From assembly GCF_017676345.1 (NCBI RefSeq), contig NZ_JAFFZM010000014.1:62001-126000 (forward strand): 64,000 nt of DNA, written 5' to 3'. The translations under genes were made by a program, and so were the position numbers. Within the stretch, counting starts at the first letter, position 1. Each line of letters begins with the position of its first letter. The DNA comes from Streptomyces smyrnaeus (GTDB lineage: Bacteria > Actinomycetota > Actinomycetes > Streptomycetales > Streptomycetaceae). Positions 15,618 through 23,512 of this stretch are shown here, piece by piece. The notes under the pieces are model-generated. The model ran no database searches. It worked only from the letters and a program-made list of their open reading frames with translations, and was not told the origin of the DNA.

Positions 15618-15735
15618 ATGCACGACGCGTGCGGTCACCGGCTCCGGCCGACGCGGGCACCGGCTGCGGCTCCGGCCATGTCGCGCCCGAGCAGGCACGC
15701 CGTATTCCGACCGTTCCGTTCAGGAGGGCATGGCG

Positions 15736-16725
15736 ATGATCTCGGTGAAGGGCGTCGACACCCGCGGTATGCAGCACTGCGAGACGACAGCCCTGGGGGT
15801 ACTGCTGCGGCACCAGGGAATCGATCTGTCCGAGCCCATGCTCTTCGGCCTCGGCTCCGGCCTGTCCTTCATCTACTGGGACAGCAAGAACATGGGCTTC
15901 CCCTTCCTCGGCGGGCGGGTCAAACCCTTCGTTCTCACCAGGAACCTGGCCGCCGGGCTCGGTCTCGACCTCCAGGTCCAGGAGACGACCTCCCCCCGCA
16001 GGGCATGGCAGAACGTGGCAGCCTCCCTCGGCGCCGACCGCCCCGTCGGACTGCAGCTCGACAGCTACCACCTGGAGTACTTCTCCTCGAAGGTGCACTT
16101 CGGCGGCCATGTCGTCGCCATGTACGGCTACGACGACCAGTACGCCCATCTGGTCGACACCGACCAGCAAGGCGGAGCGGTGTCCACCAGCTTGACCAGC
16201 CTCGCCCGGGCGAGAGCCGCGCGCGGCCCGATGGCCGCCAAGCACCGGTCGTTCACCCTCACCGTTTCGAGGAACCCGCCCTCCTTGTCGAGCCGGATCG
16301 TCCCCGCCATCACCGCCTGCGCCGAAGCCTTCCTCGATCCGCCCATCGCCAACCTCGGCCACCGAGGCATCGAGAAGGCCGGCAAGCGGGTACGCACCTG
16401 GCTCCAGCGCACCGACGCGCCGCAGCGGGACCTGCCCCAGGCGGCCCTCCTGATGGAGAAGGCCGGCACCGGCGGCGCCCTGTTCCGCAACCTCTACCGC
16501 GACTTCCTCGGCGAGTGCACCCAGCTGCTCGACAGCAGCCATCTGCGCACCGGTCACCGGTTGTACACCGAGGCAGCCACCCTGTGGACGGAGGCCGCGG
16601 CACTGATCGCGAAGGCCGGTGAGTCGGGCGACGCGCAGTGCCTCGCACAGGCGAGTACCGTCCTGTGCGAGCTTTCACGCCTGGAGCGCGCGGCCATGGA
16701 GGCGCTGAGCCGCCTGGGGGAGTGA
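15736..16725 (+). CDS. BtrH N-terminal domain / DUF4872-type protein
   Basis: A 329-residue cytoplasmic protein of the butirosin BtrH family. The N-terminal half is a papain-like acyltransferase domain: Cys near the start in QHCETTALGVLLRHQG, GLGSGLSFIYW, then HFGGHVVAMYGYDD with the likely catalytic His and a following VDTDQQGG. The C-terminal half is helical, as DUF4872. BtrH itself moves an acyl side chain from a carrier protein to an aminoglycoside; no carrier protein or biosynthetic genes are visible here, so its substrate is unknown. AGGAGGG is two bases before the ATG at 15730 and eight before that at 15736, which decides the start. A MerR-type promoter dyad lies 120 bases upstream. 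Confidence 0.75.
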   Translation: MISVKGVDTRGMQHCETTALGVLLRHQGIDLSEPMLFGLGSGLSFIYWDSKNMGFPFLGGRVKPFVLTRNLAAGLGLDLQVQETTSPRRAWQNVAASLGADRPVGLQLDSYHLEYFSSKVHFGGHVVAMYGYDDQYAHLVDTDQQGGAVSTSLTSLARARAARGPMAAKHRSFTLTVSRNPPSLSSRIVPAITACAEAFLDPPIANLGHRGIEKAGKRVRTWLQRTDAPQRDLPQAALLMEKAGTGGALFRNLYRDFLGECTQLLDSSHLRTGHRLYTEAATLWTEAAALIAKAGESGDAQCLAQASTVLCELSRLERAAMEALSRLGE

Positions 16726-16864
16726 GACACCGGCGGGTCCGCCCCGGCCACCCATGCGCTGACGCCCTTCGCCCGCACCCTCCTGCTGCCCGGCCCGGTT
16801 GTAGTTGAATGTTCCCCTCGCCCGGTTCCCACGGGGCCCGGGCTCGCGGCACGGGGAGGGCACC

Positions 16865-17980
16865 ATGGCAGCAGTGCGCGGCGGACGGGCCCGCAGGACC
16901 GCGCAGTCCGGGCCGACCCTGGAGGAGGTGGCGCGCCGCGCCGGGGTGGGCCGCGGCACCGTCTCCCGCGTCATCAACGGCTCGCCGCGGGTCAGCGACC
17001 GCACCCGCGCGGCCGTCGAGGACGCCGTGGCCGAACTGGGGTACGTCCCCAACCGGGTGGCCCGCGCACTCGCGGCGGGCAGCGCGGACACCGTCGCACT
17101 GGTGGTCCCCGAAACGGAGTCCCGGTTCTTCACCGAGCCCTACTTCCCCGCCATCGTGCGCGGCATCAGCGCCGAACTCGCCCTGGCCGACATGCAGCTG
17201 CTGCTCACCCTGCTGCGCGGCCGCAAGGAGCGCGACCGCTTCGCGCAGTACGCGGCGGCCCACAGCATCGACGGAGTGCTGCTCGTGTCCGTACACGCCG
17301 ACCACACCCTGCCGGACCTGCTGGCCCGCTCCGAGATCCCCGCCGTGCTCGGCGGCCGCCGCCGCGCCGCCGAACCGCTGCCCTACGTGGACTGCGACAA
17401 CACCGGCGGCGCCCGCTCGGCCGTCGACCATCTGCTGGCCCGCGGGCGCGAGACGATCGCCACGATCACCGGCCCGGCGGACGTGTACGCGGCACGCTGC
17501 CGCACCGACGGCTACCGCGAGGCGCTGCACCGGGCGGACCGGCCCGTGGCGGCGGATCTGCTGGTGTGCGGCGACTTCACCGAGGAGGGCGGGGACCGTG
17601 CGATGCGGCAGCTGCTGGAGCGGGCGCCCGGACTCGACGCCGTCTTCTGCGCCTCCGACGTGATGGCCGCCGGGGCCCGGCGCGCGCTGCGCGAGGCGGG
17701 CCGGTCGGTGCCGGACGACGTCGCACTCGTCGGCTTCGACGACTCGGTCGTGGCCCGTCATATGGACCCGCCGCTGACCACCGTCCGCCAGCCGATCGCC
17801 GACATGGGACGGGAGATGGCCAGGGTGCTGCTGCAATTGCTGGGCAAGTGGACGCCGGGCGCCCCGGGTACCGGCGCGGCCTCCCCCACCGGCTCCGCCG
17901 GTAGCGGACCGGCGCGGGGAGAGGGCGACGCCCAGCACCGGGTGCTGGCCACCGAACTGGTGCCCCGTGCCTCCTCCTGA
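16865..17980 (+). CDS. LacI-family regulator, CebR-like
   Basis: A 371-residue LacI/GalR repressor. The HTH is at residues about 18-65 (PTLEEVARRAGVGRGTVSRV, then INGSPRVSD), followed by a periplasmic-binding-like sensor domain (TVALVVPETESRFF, FCASDVMAAGARRAL, VGFDDSVVARHMDPPLT). It closely resembles what I recall of CebR, the cellobiose-responsive repressor of Streptomyces, and sits where cebR would be relative to orn. A Gly/Ser/Ala-rich insert before the final ATELVPR is unusual. The cebEFG transporter genes and bglC are not next to it and I see no TGGGAGCGCTCCCA box nearby, so either they are elsewhere or it has another target. GGGGAGGG precedes the ATG. Confidence 0.8.
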   Translation: MAAVRGGRARRTAQSGPTLEEVARRAGVGRGTVSRVINGSPRVSDRTRAAVEDAVAELGYVPNRVARALAAGSADTVALVVPETESRFFTEPYFPAIVRGISAELALADMQLLLTLLRGRKERDRFAQYAAAHSIDGVLLVSVHADHTLPDLLARSEIPAVLGGRRRAAEPLPYVDCDNTGGARSAVDHLLARGRETIATITGPADVYAARCRTDGYREALHRADRPVAADLLVCGDFTEEGGDRAMRQLLERAPGLDAVFCASDVMAAGARRALREAGRSVPDDVALVGFDDSVVARHMDPPLTTVRQPIADMGREMARVLLQLLGKWTPGAPGTGAASPTGSAGSGPARGEGDAQHRVLATELVPRASS

Positions 17981-18051
17981 CGGGGGATCACCTCACCCCA
18001 TGGGGCGCGCTCCGGATGCGCCGGGCCCGGCCCGGCCGTTGCATCACAGAC

Positions 18052-18879
18052 ATGGCTCGCACCGGGACCGGCACCACGCGGACGGGCGCGGCAGCACGCC
18101 GCCGCGCTCCTCGTCCGATCCGCTTCGCCCTGACAACCGCCGCCCTCCTCGCCTTCCCCGCCGTCCTCAGCCCCTTCCCGGTGTCCGCCACACCGCCGCC
18201 GGACACCCCCGCCTCCACCCTCACCCCGGGCCCCGCGTCCGGCCCCACCTCCGCCCCTTCGCCGACATCCGCGGCGCCGACCCCCGAGGCGTCCGCGCCG
18301 CAGCCCCCCGGGCCGACAGCCGCTCCCTCCCAGTCCTCCGGGCCGCCCACGGCCGCTCCCTCCCAGTCCTCCGGGCCGCCCACGGCCGCTCCCTCCCGGG
18401 AGCCCTCGCCCCCGCCCCCGCCCTCGTCCTCCGAGGCGGGGCAGGACGCGGGGGCCGGGGCGGGCGTGCAATGGGTGCGCCCGGTGGTCCATCCGGGCGT
18501 GCGGGTCTCGCAGCCGTACGGCGTCAGGGGCAACTGGGCGGCAGGTCACCACACCGGTGTCGATCTGGCTGTCCCCGAGGGCACCCCGGTGCGCTCGGTC
18601 GGTCCTGGGACGGTGGTCTTCGCGGGATGGGCCGGTGCCTACGGCAAGGCGGTGACGGTCCGGATGCCCGACGGCAAGTACACCCTCTTCGCCCATCTGT
18701 CGGAGATCCATGTGACGACCGGCGCCGTCGTCCGTCCCGGCACCTGGGTCGGCCTCTCCGGCAACACCGGCCGCTCCACCGGCCCGCATCTGCACTTCGA
18801 GGTGCGGGCAGGGCGCGGCTACGGCTCGGACATCGATCCGGTCCGCTATCTCGCCGCGCACGGCGTCCGCCTCGTATGA
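18052..18879 (+). CDS. Secreted M23 (LytM-type) peptidase
   Basis: A 275-residue exported peptidase that would cleave peptidoglycan cross-bridges. A basic signal peptide (about 1-45) is followed by a 90-residue Pro/Ser/Thr linker with an 11-residue tandem repeat, then the M23 domain: zinc ligands in HHTGVDLAVP (HxxxD) and HLHFEV, with the central KYTLFAHLSEI giving the catalytic His. All metal ligands are present, so it should be active rather than a degenerate regulator. The start is placed at 18052 since the next upstream ATG adds an unlikely extension; no good Shine-Dalgarno is visible. Confidence 0.85.
   Translation: MARTGTGTTRTGAAARRRAPRPIRFALTTAALLAFPAVLSPFPVSATPPPDTPASTLTPGPASGPTSAPSPTSAAPTPEASAPQPPGPTAAPSQSSGPPTAAPSQSSGPPTAAPSREPSPPPPPSSSEAGQDAGAGAGVQWVRPVVHPGVRVSQPYGVRGNWAAGHHTGVDLAVPEGTPVRSVGPGTVVFAGWAGAYGKAVTVRMPDGKYTLFAHLSEIHVTTGAVVRPGTWVGLSGNTGRSTGPHLHFEVRAGRGYGSDIDPVRYLAAHGVRLV
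18322..18398 (+). repeat. 33-bp tandem repeat in the linker of the M23 peptidase
   Basis: Two perfect 33-base units at 18322-18354 and 18355-18387 plus a partial third, each coding for 11 residues (APSQSSGPPTA). The repeat length is a multiple of three, so copy-number changes would alter linker length only. Confidence 0.85.
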
Positions 18880-18898
18880 CGGTGACCTCGGCCGTCGG

Positions 18899-19381
18899 TC
18901 AGCGGCCGTACCGCCCCAGCGCCCGGTCCGGGCGGCAGATGTCGCACACCCGCGCCTCCTCGGTGCGCGCCAGCAGCTCCACCGCTTCGCGCGCCGTGAT
19001 GCGCCGGGTGAGCCAGCCGTCCCTGGCCTGCCAGCAGTCCCGGCGGTGCACGCACCACCAGGGCCCTGTGTCGCCGACGCCGCGCCTGCGTACGGCCACC
19101 CACTGCCGGCCCGCCACGGCGCCGGCTGTGGGCACCGCCTGGTAGCTCTCGCCGGGAAGCGGGGTGATGTTCTCGGCGGCGACGCTGATCGCGGTCGGTG
19201 CGCTCTTGGGCTCGGCGCGCCCGTCGGGGTGCTCGTAGCGGCTCGGCAGGATCGCCTCGCACTCGTACCACCAGTGGCCGTCGGGCGTGCGGGAGCGACC
19301 CGTGACGATCACGTCCAGCTCCTGTCCGTCCGGCATCCGGGCCCGCGCCCACGGTCCCGCCCGGTCGTGCCACTCACTCAC
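18899..19381 (-). CDS. DUF6233-like hypothetical protein
   Basis: A 160-residue soluble protein I match from memory to the end of Streptomyces DUF6233 proteins: DGHWWYECEAILPSRY, a VAGRQWVAVRRRG strand, WWCVHRRDCWQA, and a final RVCDICRPDR with CxxC. Known DUF6233 proteins have a longer N-terminal coiled-coil part that is missing here, so this is a short form. The start is set at a GTG at 19381 because TAATAT lies seven bases upstream, which fits a leaderless mRNA; no ribosome-binding site is seen. Function unknown. Confidence 0.6.
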   Translation of the reverse strand: MSEWHDRAGPWARARMPDGQELDVIVTGRSRTPDGHWWYECEAILPSRYEHPDGRAEPKSAPTAISVAAENITPLPGESYQAVPTAGAVAGRQWVAVRRRGVGDTGPWWCVHRRDCWQARDGWLTRRITAREAVELLARTEEARVCDICRPDRALGRYGR

Positions 19382-19517
19382 GTACCGAATATTAGTTCGA
19401 ATACATGAGTGGGTGCGCCGTCCGGGTTCATTCCGGAGGCCGTTGTCGTGTTGTACCAAAAAGTGACACTTCGCCCGCCATCGTGGTGCCTCGTCCAACC
19501 AACCCTTGGAGGTTCAC

Positions 19518-19739
19518 ATGCGTATGCGTAAGCTCGCGCGTTCCGTCGCCGTCGGCTTCGCCGTCCTGGGCCTGGCCGGCGCCGGCGCGGGCTCGGCCGC
19601 CGCCTGGCCGAAGGGGCACCAGTACAACTGGGTGCACGAGTCGGTGAAGAAGGAGAACAAGGAGATCAAGGTCTCCGACGACGACCACATCATCAACGAC
19701 TCGGTCTTCATGTTCTTCGGCCCGATGCAGCTGGACTGA
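19518..19739 (+). CDS. Very small secreted protein
   Basis: A 73-residue protein: signal peptide of about 30 residues (MRMRKLARSVAVGFAVLGLA, cleavage near GSAAAWP) and a 43-residue mature part, rich in Lys, Glu and Asp and then ending in hydrophobic DSVFMFFGPMQLD. It has no cysteine and is not a chaplin. GGAGG is five bases before the ATG. A strong U-tract terminator follows, so it is transcribed as a single gene. I do not recognise the family; a cell-surface role is a guess. Confidence 0.7.
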   Translation: MRMRKLARSVAVGFAVLGLAGAGAGSAAAWPKGHQYNWVHESVKKENKEIKVSDDDHIINDSVFMFFGPMQLD

Positions 19740-19784
19740 GCCCGAGCGCTTCCCTGGCAGACATCGCTCTGCCCGCCCGTCAGC

Positions 19785-19825
19785 ACTGCGTTCCCGTCTC
19801 CCGGGAGGGAGGCCGGGAACGCGGT
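19785..19825. terminator. Hairpin terminator after the small secreted protein gene
   Basis: A 12-bp stem (ACTGCGTTCCCG against CGGGAACGCGGT, one wobble) followed directly by GTTTTCT on the plus strand. Confidence 0.85.
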
Positions 19826-19868
19826 GTTTTCTGCGTCCGCGACCGACCACCGGCCGCCCGCGGGCCGG

Positions 19869-21230
19869 CTACTCCCCGGCCCGCTGTTCGCCGCTGCTGC
19901 CGCCGCCGGTACCGCTGCTGCCGCTGCCGCGGGCGGCCGTGTCCGCCGGCTCCGCGGTCTTCTTCCCCTTCTTCCGCTCGCCCGGACGGAACGGCCAGTG
20001 GGGACCGCGCTGGTCGTCGGGGATGCCCGCGAGCTCCTCGACGTCGAAGAGGCGGGCGATGGGCACGTCCGAGCTGCTGTGGGCGACGATCGAGAAGGCG
20101 ATGGTGACGGCGATGAGCGTGAACGCCTCCTCGCCGCGCGGGATCCCGGCCTGCAGCACCAGCAGCCCGTAGACCACCGAGGCGAAGCCCTTGGGACCGA
20201 ACCAGGCCGCTGTCAGCTTCTCCCGCTTGTCGAACGACGTGCCGATCAGCGACAGCAGCAGCGAGGCCGGGCGGATCAGGATGATCGCCAGCACGGCGAC
20301 CACATATCCGCCGAAGGACAGATCGCTGAACAGCTGACCGGTCAGCAGCGCGCCGAAGATCAGCAGCGCGGCGAACTTGGCCAGTTCGGACAACGAGTCC
20401 CCCAGCGGCTCGAACGCGTGCTTGGCCTCGGGCGAGACGGCCGCGAGGACGGCACCCGCGCTGAACGCGGCGAGGTAGGCGTTGGCGTGGGTGAGGTGGC
20501 ACACGGCGTACAGGATCACGCCGATGGCCAGCGGCCCCAGCGGCTGCAGCTTGGGCTCGGCACCCAGCAGCCGGAAGCGGGTCAGCCAGTTGACGATCAG
20601 GGGCGCGGCGACACCGAAGGCCACACCGAGCACCAGTTCCAGGGCGATGCTGCCGAACGAGGCGTGTTCGCTGTGCCCGGCCGGGGCCGCGGCCGCAATG
20701 AAGATCAGTACGAAGGGCAGCGCCAGGCCGTCGTTGATCCCGCTCTCGACGTTGAGGAGCTGGCGCAACCTGGCCGGTACCTGCTGGCGGCCGACGATGG
20801 CCGAGGCGAAGACCGGGTCGGTGGGCGAGAGCACGGCGCCGACCAGGAAGGAGGTCGTCCAGTCGAAGCCGACCAGATAGTGGGTGAGCAGCGCGATACC
20901 GAGGAACGCCAGCGGCATACCGAGGCCGAGCGCCCGGGCCGGGCTCTTCCAGCGCTCGCGCAGCTCGGCGAAGCGGACGTGCATGCCGTCCGTGAACAGC
21001 ACGGCGAAGAGGGCCAGATCGGCGGTGACGCGGACGATGTCGCTGCTGGGCGAGACATGGATGAATCCGAGTCCGCCGTCCCCGACCAGTGCGCCACCGG
21101 CCAGGAACAGCAGCGAGGTGGACAGCACCGACCGCGCGGCCAGTCCGGACAGCAGCACAGCGACCAGCAGTGCGACTCCGAAGACGACGACCAAGACCAA
21201 GAGAACAACCCCCGCCCAACCCGTGCACAC
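19869..21230 (-). CDS. CPA1-family Na+/H+ (cation/proton) antiporter
   Basis: About 453 residues with 11-13 membrane segments, the first at the very N-terminus (VVLLVLVVVFGVALLVAV). Conserved CPA1 motifs are SPTDPVFASAIV and NVESGINDGLALPF, which carry the ion-binding Asp and the Asn-Asp region. The last 60 residues are a cytoplasmic tail rich in Lys, Gly and Ser. It exchanges protons for sodium or potassium across the membrane. The start is uncertain: GTG at 21230 directly follows the terminator of tRNA-His, and a TTG at 21200 is another option. The longest open frame runs into the tRNA and cannot be right. Confidence 0.82.
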   Translation of the reverse strand: MCTGWAGVVLLVLVVVFGVALLVAVLLSGLAARSVLSTSLLFLAGGALVGDGGLGFIHVSPSSDIVRVTADLALFAVLFTDGMHVRFAELRERWKSPARALGLGMPLAFLGIALLTHYLVGFDWTTSFLVGAVLSPTDPVFASAIVGRQQVPARLRQLLNVESGINDGLALPFVLIFIAAAAPAGHSEHASFGSIALELVLGVAFGVAAPLIVNWLTRFRLLGAEPKLQPLGPLAIGVILYAVCHLTHANAYLAAFSAGAVLAAVSPEAKHAFEPLGDSLSELAKFAALLIFGALLTGQLFSDLSFGGYVVAVLAIILIRPASLLLSLIGTSFDKREKLTAAWFGPKGFASVVYGLLVLQAGIPRGEEAFTLIAVTIAFSIVAHSSSDVPIARLFDVEELAGIPDDQRGPHWPFRPGERKKGKKTAEPADTAARGSGSSGTGGGSSGEQRAGE

Positions 21231-21233
21231 GTC

Positions 21234-21272
21234 AAAAAGCCCTGTGACCCGCGTTTCCGCCGGCCACAGGGC
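21234..21272 (-). terminator. Intrinsic terminator of tRNA-His
   Basis: On the minus strand an inverted repeat of GCCCTGTG with its complement is followed by TTTTT (AAAAA at 21234-21238 on the plus strand), twelve bases beyond the tRNA 3' end. A genuine U-tract terminator, rare in this GC-rich sequence. Confidence 0.88.
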
Positions 21273-21284
21273 CTCTGAGAGAAG

Positions 21285-21358
21285 GGTGATCGACGGGACT
21301 TGAACCCGCGACATCCTGGACCACAACCAGGTGCTCTACCAACTGAGCTACGACCACC
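21285..21358 (-). tRNA. tRNA-His (anticodon GTG)
   Basis: Cloverleaf on the minus strand: acceptor GTGGTCG with CGATCAC, an extra G at position -1 facing discriminator C73 as in all tRNA-His, anticodon stem CCTGG/CCAGG around loop TTGTGGT, and T-loop TTCAAGT. CCA is not encoded. Confidence 0.95.
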
Positions 21359-21459
21359 ACGTCCGGCGGGGGAAGAGAAGATCTTCCCTGACCGGCCGCT
21401 ACGAGTGTACAGGGTCCGGCGCCGTGCTCGCTCCCGGGTTTCCCGCGCCGCCCGGGCGG

Positions 21460-22065
21460 TCAGTCCGCCGGGGGCAGCACGTGCCGGGCCGCGATCTTCT
21501 TCGCCGTCTCCGAGTCGGGCCCGGGCTGGGGTACGAAGACGGCCTCGCGGTAGTAGCGCAGCTCGGCGATGGACTCGCGGATGTCGGCCAGCGCCCGGTG
21601 GTTGCCGTTCTTCTCGGGGCTGTTGTAGTAGGCGCGCGGATACCAGCGCCGGGCCAGCTCCTTGACCGAGGAGACATCCACGATGCGGTAGTGCAGATGG
21701 CCGTCGAGCGCTGGCATGTCCCGGGCCAGGAAGCCGCGGTCGGTGCTGATGGAGTTGCCGCACAGCGGCGCCTTGCCGGCCTCCGGGACCCACTCCCGTA
21801 CGTACGCCAGGACGCGGGCCTCGGCGTCGGCCAGCGTCGTACCCGCGTCCAGTTCCTCCAGCAGGCCGGAGGTGGTGTGCATCTCGCGCACCACCTCCGG
21901 CATCGCCTCCAGGGCGTGTGCGGGCGGGCGGATCACGATGTCCACGCCGTCGCCGAGTACGTTCAGCTCCGAGTCGGTCACCAGCGCGGCCACCTCGATG
22001 AGCGCGTCATCGGACAGCGAGAGGCCGGTCATCTCGCAGTCGATCCACACCATGCGATCGTTCAT
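21460..22065 (-). CDS. orn: Oligoribonuclease (DEDDh 3'-5' exoribonuclease)
   Basis: A 201-residue enzyme that degrades di- to pentanucleotides, the last step of RNA decay and of linear pGpG removal. DEDDh motifs are WIDCEMTGL (Asp, Glu), a middle Asp in STDRGFLARDM, and NGNHRALADI (His, Asp). The start MNDRMVWIDC is preferred over a GTG three codons earlier because TAGTGT lies seven bases before it, a leaderless arrangement. It lies 28 bases downstream of adpA on the same strand, an order I recall from S. griseus and S. coelicolor (adpA-ornA); it may be read both from its own promoter and through from adpA. Confidence 0.95.
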   Translation of the reverse strand: MNDRMVWIDCEMTGLSLSDDALIEVAALVTDSELNVLGDGVDIVIRPPAHALEAMPEVVREMHTTSGLLEELDAGTTLADAEARVLAYVREWVPEAGKAPLCGNSISTDRGFLARDMPALDGHLHYRIVDVSSVKELARRWYPRAYYNSPEKNGNHRALADIRESIAELRYYREAVFVPQPGPDSETAKKIAARHVLPPAD

Positions 22066-22072
22066 GCGCTTC

Positions 22073-22078
22073 ACACTA
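22073..22078 (-). promoter_or_regulatory. Likely -10 box of orn, leaderless
   Basis: TAGTGT (minus strand) ends seven bases before the orn ATG and lies within the 28-base gap after adpA, so orn can be expressed separately from adpA. Confidence 0.5.
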
Positions 22079-22093
22079 CGTGACGCGGCCCGC

Positions 22094-23512
22094 TCAGCCC
22101 GCTCCCCGGCCCCGCTGGCCGGGGACCCGGGGGGCGAAGGCGTCCGACTCCGGTTTGCCCTGTTCAGGGCGGTCGGAGCGGCTCTGCTGGGCGTTCCTGT
22201 ACTCCCTCAGCTCGTGTCGGGTCTCCTGCCTGGTGCCGTACGCCGGTGGCCCGCTCGCCGCCCCCGGCTCATGGCCGCCTCCCGGGTGTCCCGCGTGGCT
22301 GCCCGGGGAGTGCCCGGGGTGCCCGGCCGGCCCCGGATGTCCGGGAGGCCCCGGGTGCCCCGGCTGCGGCTGGTGCGGCAGGCGCAGGGAGTTGTCCGGG
22401 CCCTGACCGCCCGGCCCCGGGGAGCCGCCGATGCCGCCCGCCGTCCCCGCCGCACCCGGCTGCTCGTGGCCCTGCTCCCCGTCCGGCCGGCGGGCCCGGT
22501 ATGCGGCCCGGTAGGCGGCGGGGGAGGCGCCGAGCTGGCGGCGGAAGTGACCGCGCAGCGCGACGGGGGAGCGGAAGCCGCAGCGGCCCGCCACCTCGTC
22601 CACCGAGTAGTCCGACGTCTCCAGCAGCCGCTGCGCCTGCAGCACGCGCTGAGTGATCAGCCACTGCAGTGGAGCGCTCCCAGTAAGAGACCGGAAGCGC
22701 CGGTCGAAGGTGCGGCGGCTCATGTACGCGCGCGCGGCGAGCGTCTCCACGTCGAACTGCTCGTGGAGGTGTTCCAGCGCCCAGGCGACGACCTCGGCGA
22801 GCGGGTCGGCGCCGATCTCCTCTGGTAAGGAGCGGTCCAGGTGGCGGGGGTGGCCGCCGGTCTCCTGGCCGTTGCCGCGGCGGGGCGGGACGACCAGGCG
22901 GCGGGCGAGCGCCCCGGCCGCCTCGGCTCCGTGGTCGGTGCGCACGACGTGCAGGCACAGGTCTATGCCCGCGGCCGTGCCCGCGGAGGTGAGGATGTCC
23001 CCGTCGTCCACGAACAGTTCGCGCGGATCGACATGGACGGACGGGTAGCGCTTGGCCAGCGTCGGGGCGTACATCCAGTGTGTGGTGGCCGGGCGCCCGT
23101 CGAGCAGTCCGGCGGCGGCGAGGACGAAGGCGCCGGTGCACAGCCCCATGACGCGGGCTCCCTCCTCGTGCGCGCGGCGCAGCGCCTCCAGTGCGGCCGG
23201 TGGTGGTGGCTGGGTGATGGAGCGCCAGGCCGGTACGACGACGGTCCCGGCGCGGGAGATCGCCTCCAGCCCGAACGGCGCGCTCAACTGGAGCCCGCCT
23301 GTGGTGCGCAGCGGCCCGTCCTCGCCCGCGCAGACCAGCAGCCTGTAGCGCGGAACTCCGGCGTCCTGGCGGTCGATTCCGAAGACGGAGAGCGGGATGG
23401 AACTCTCGAAGATGGGACCACCGCTGAAGAGCAACACCGCCACGATCTCGCGCCGGCGGCGCGCGGCCAGCTTGCGGGTCTCGACTGGGCCGTTCGTGGA
23501 GTCCTGGCTCAT
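22094..23512 (-). CDS. adpA: AdpA, AraC-family master regulator of development and secondary metabolism
   Basis: A 472-residue protein matching AdpA as I remember it: MSQDSTNG start, then EIVAVLLFSGGPIFESSIPL, a DJ-1/PfpI-like dimerisation domain (about 20-190, with GLCTGAFVLAAAG), and an AraC DNA-binding domain (about 240-335, RAYMSRRTFDRRFRS and VAGRCGFRSPVALRGHFRR). The Gly/Pro/His-rich C-terminal tail beyond residue 345 has repeated HPG units and is poorly conserved. AdpA binds TGGCSNGWWY sites and controls aerial growth and antibiotics. Leu229, between the two domains, is coded by TTA, so translation should need the bldA tRNA. The start follows GAGGGGGGC; long in-frame extensions upstream are not conserved in kind. 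Confidence 0.97.
   Translation of the reverse strand: MSQDSTNGPVETRKLAARRRREIVAVLLFSGGPIFESSIPLSVFGIDRQDAGVPRYRLLVCAGEDGPLRTTGGLQLSAPFGLEAISRAGTVVVPAWRSITQPPPPAALEALRRAHEEGARVMGLCTGAFVLAAAGLLDGRPATTHWMYAPTLAKRYPSVHVDPRELFVDDGDILTSAGTAAGIDLCLHVVRTDHGAEAAGALARRLVVPPRRGNGQETGGHPRHLDRSLPEEIGADPLAEVVAWALEHLHEQFDVETLAARAYMSRRTFDRRFRSLTGSAPLQWLITQRVLQAQRLLETSDYSVDEVAGRCGFRSPVALRGHFRRQLGASPAAYRAAYRARRPDGEQGHEQPGAAGTAGGIGGSPGPGGQGPDNSLRLPHQPQPGHPGPPGHPGPAGHPGHSPGSHAGHPGGGHEPGAASGPPAYGTRQETRHELREYRNAQQSRSDRPEQGKPESDAFAPRVPGQRGRGAG
22826..22828 (-). other. TTA leucine codon in adpA (bldA control point)
   Basis: TAA on the plus strand in frame with adpA gives TTA for Leu229 in the linker between sensor and DNA-binding domains (context RSLPEE). 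It is the only TTA codon I noticed in the genes of this window. In Streptomyces TTA is read only by the bldA tRNA. Confidence 0.95.

Noticed and set aside
19824..21278. Long plus-strand frame opposite the antiporter
   Set aside because: Antisense shadow; no ribosome-binding site, runs into the tRNA-His terminator.
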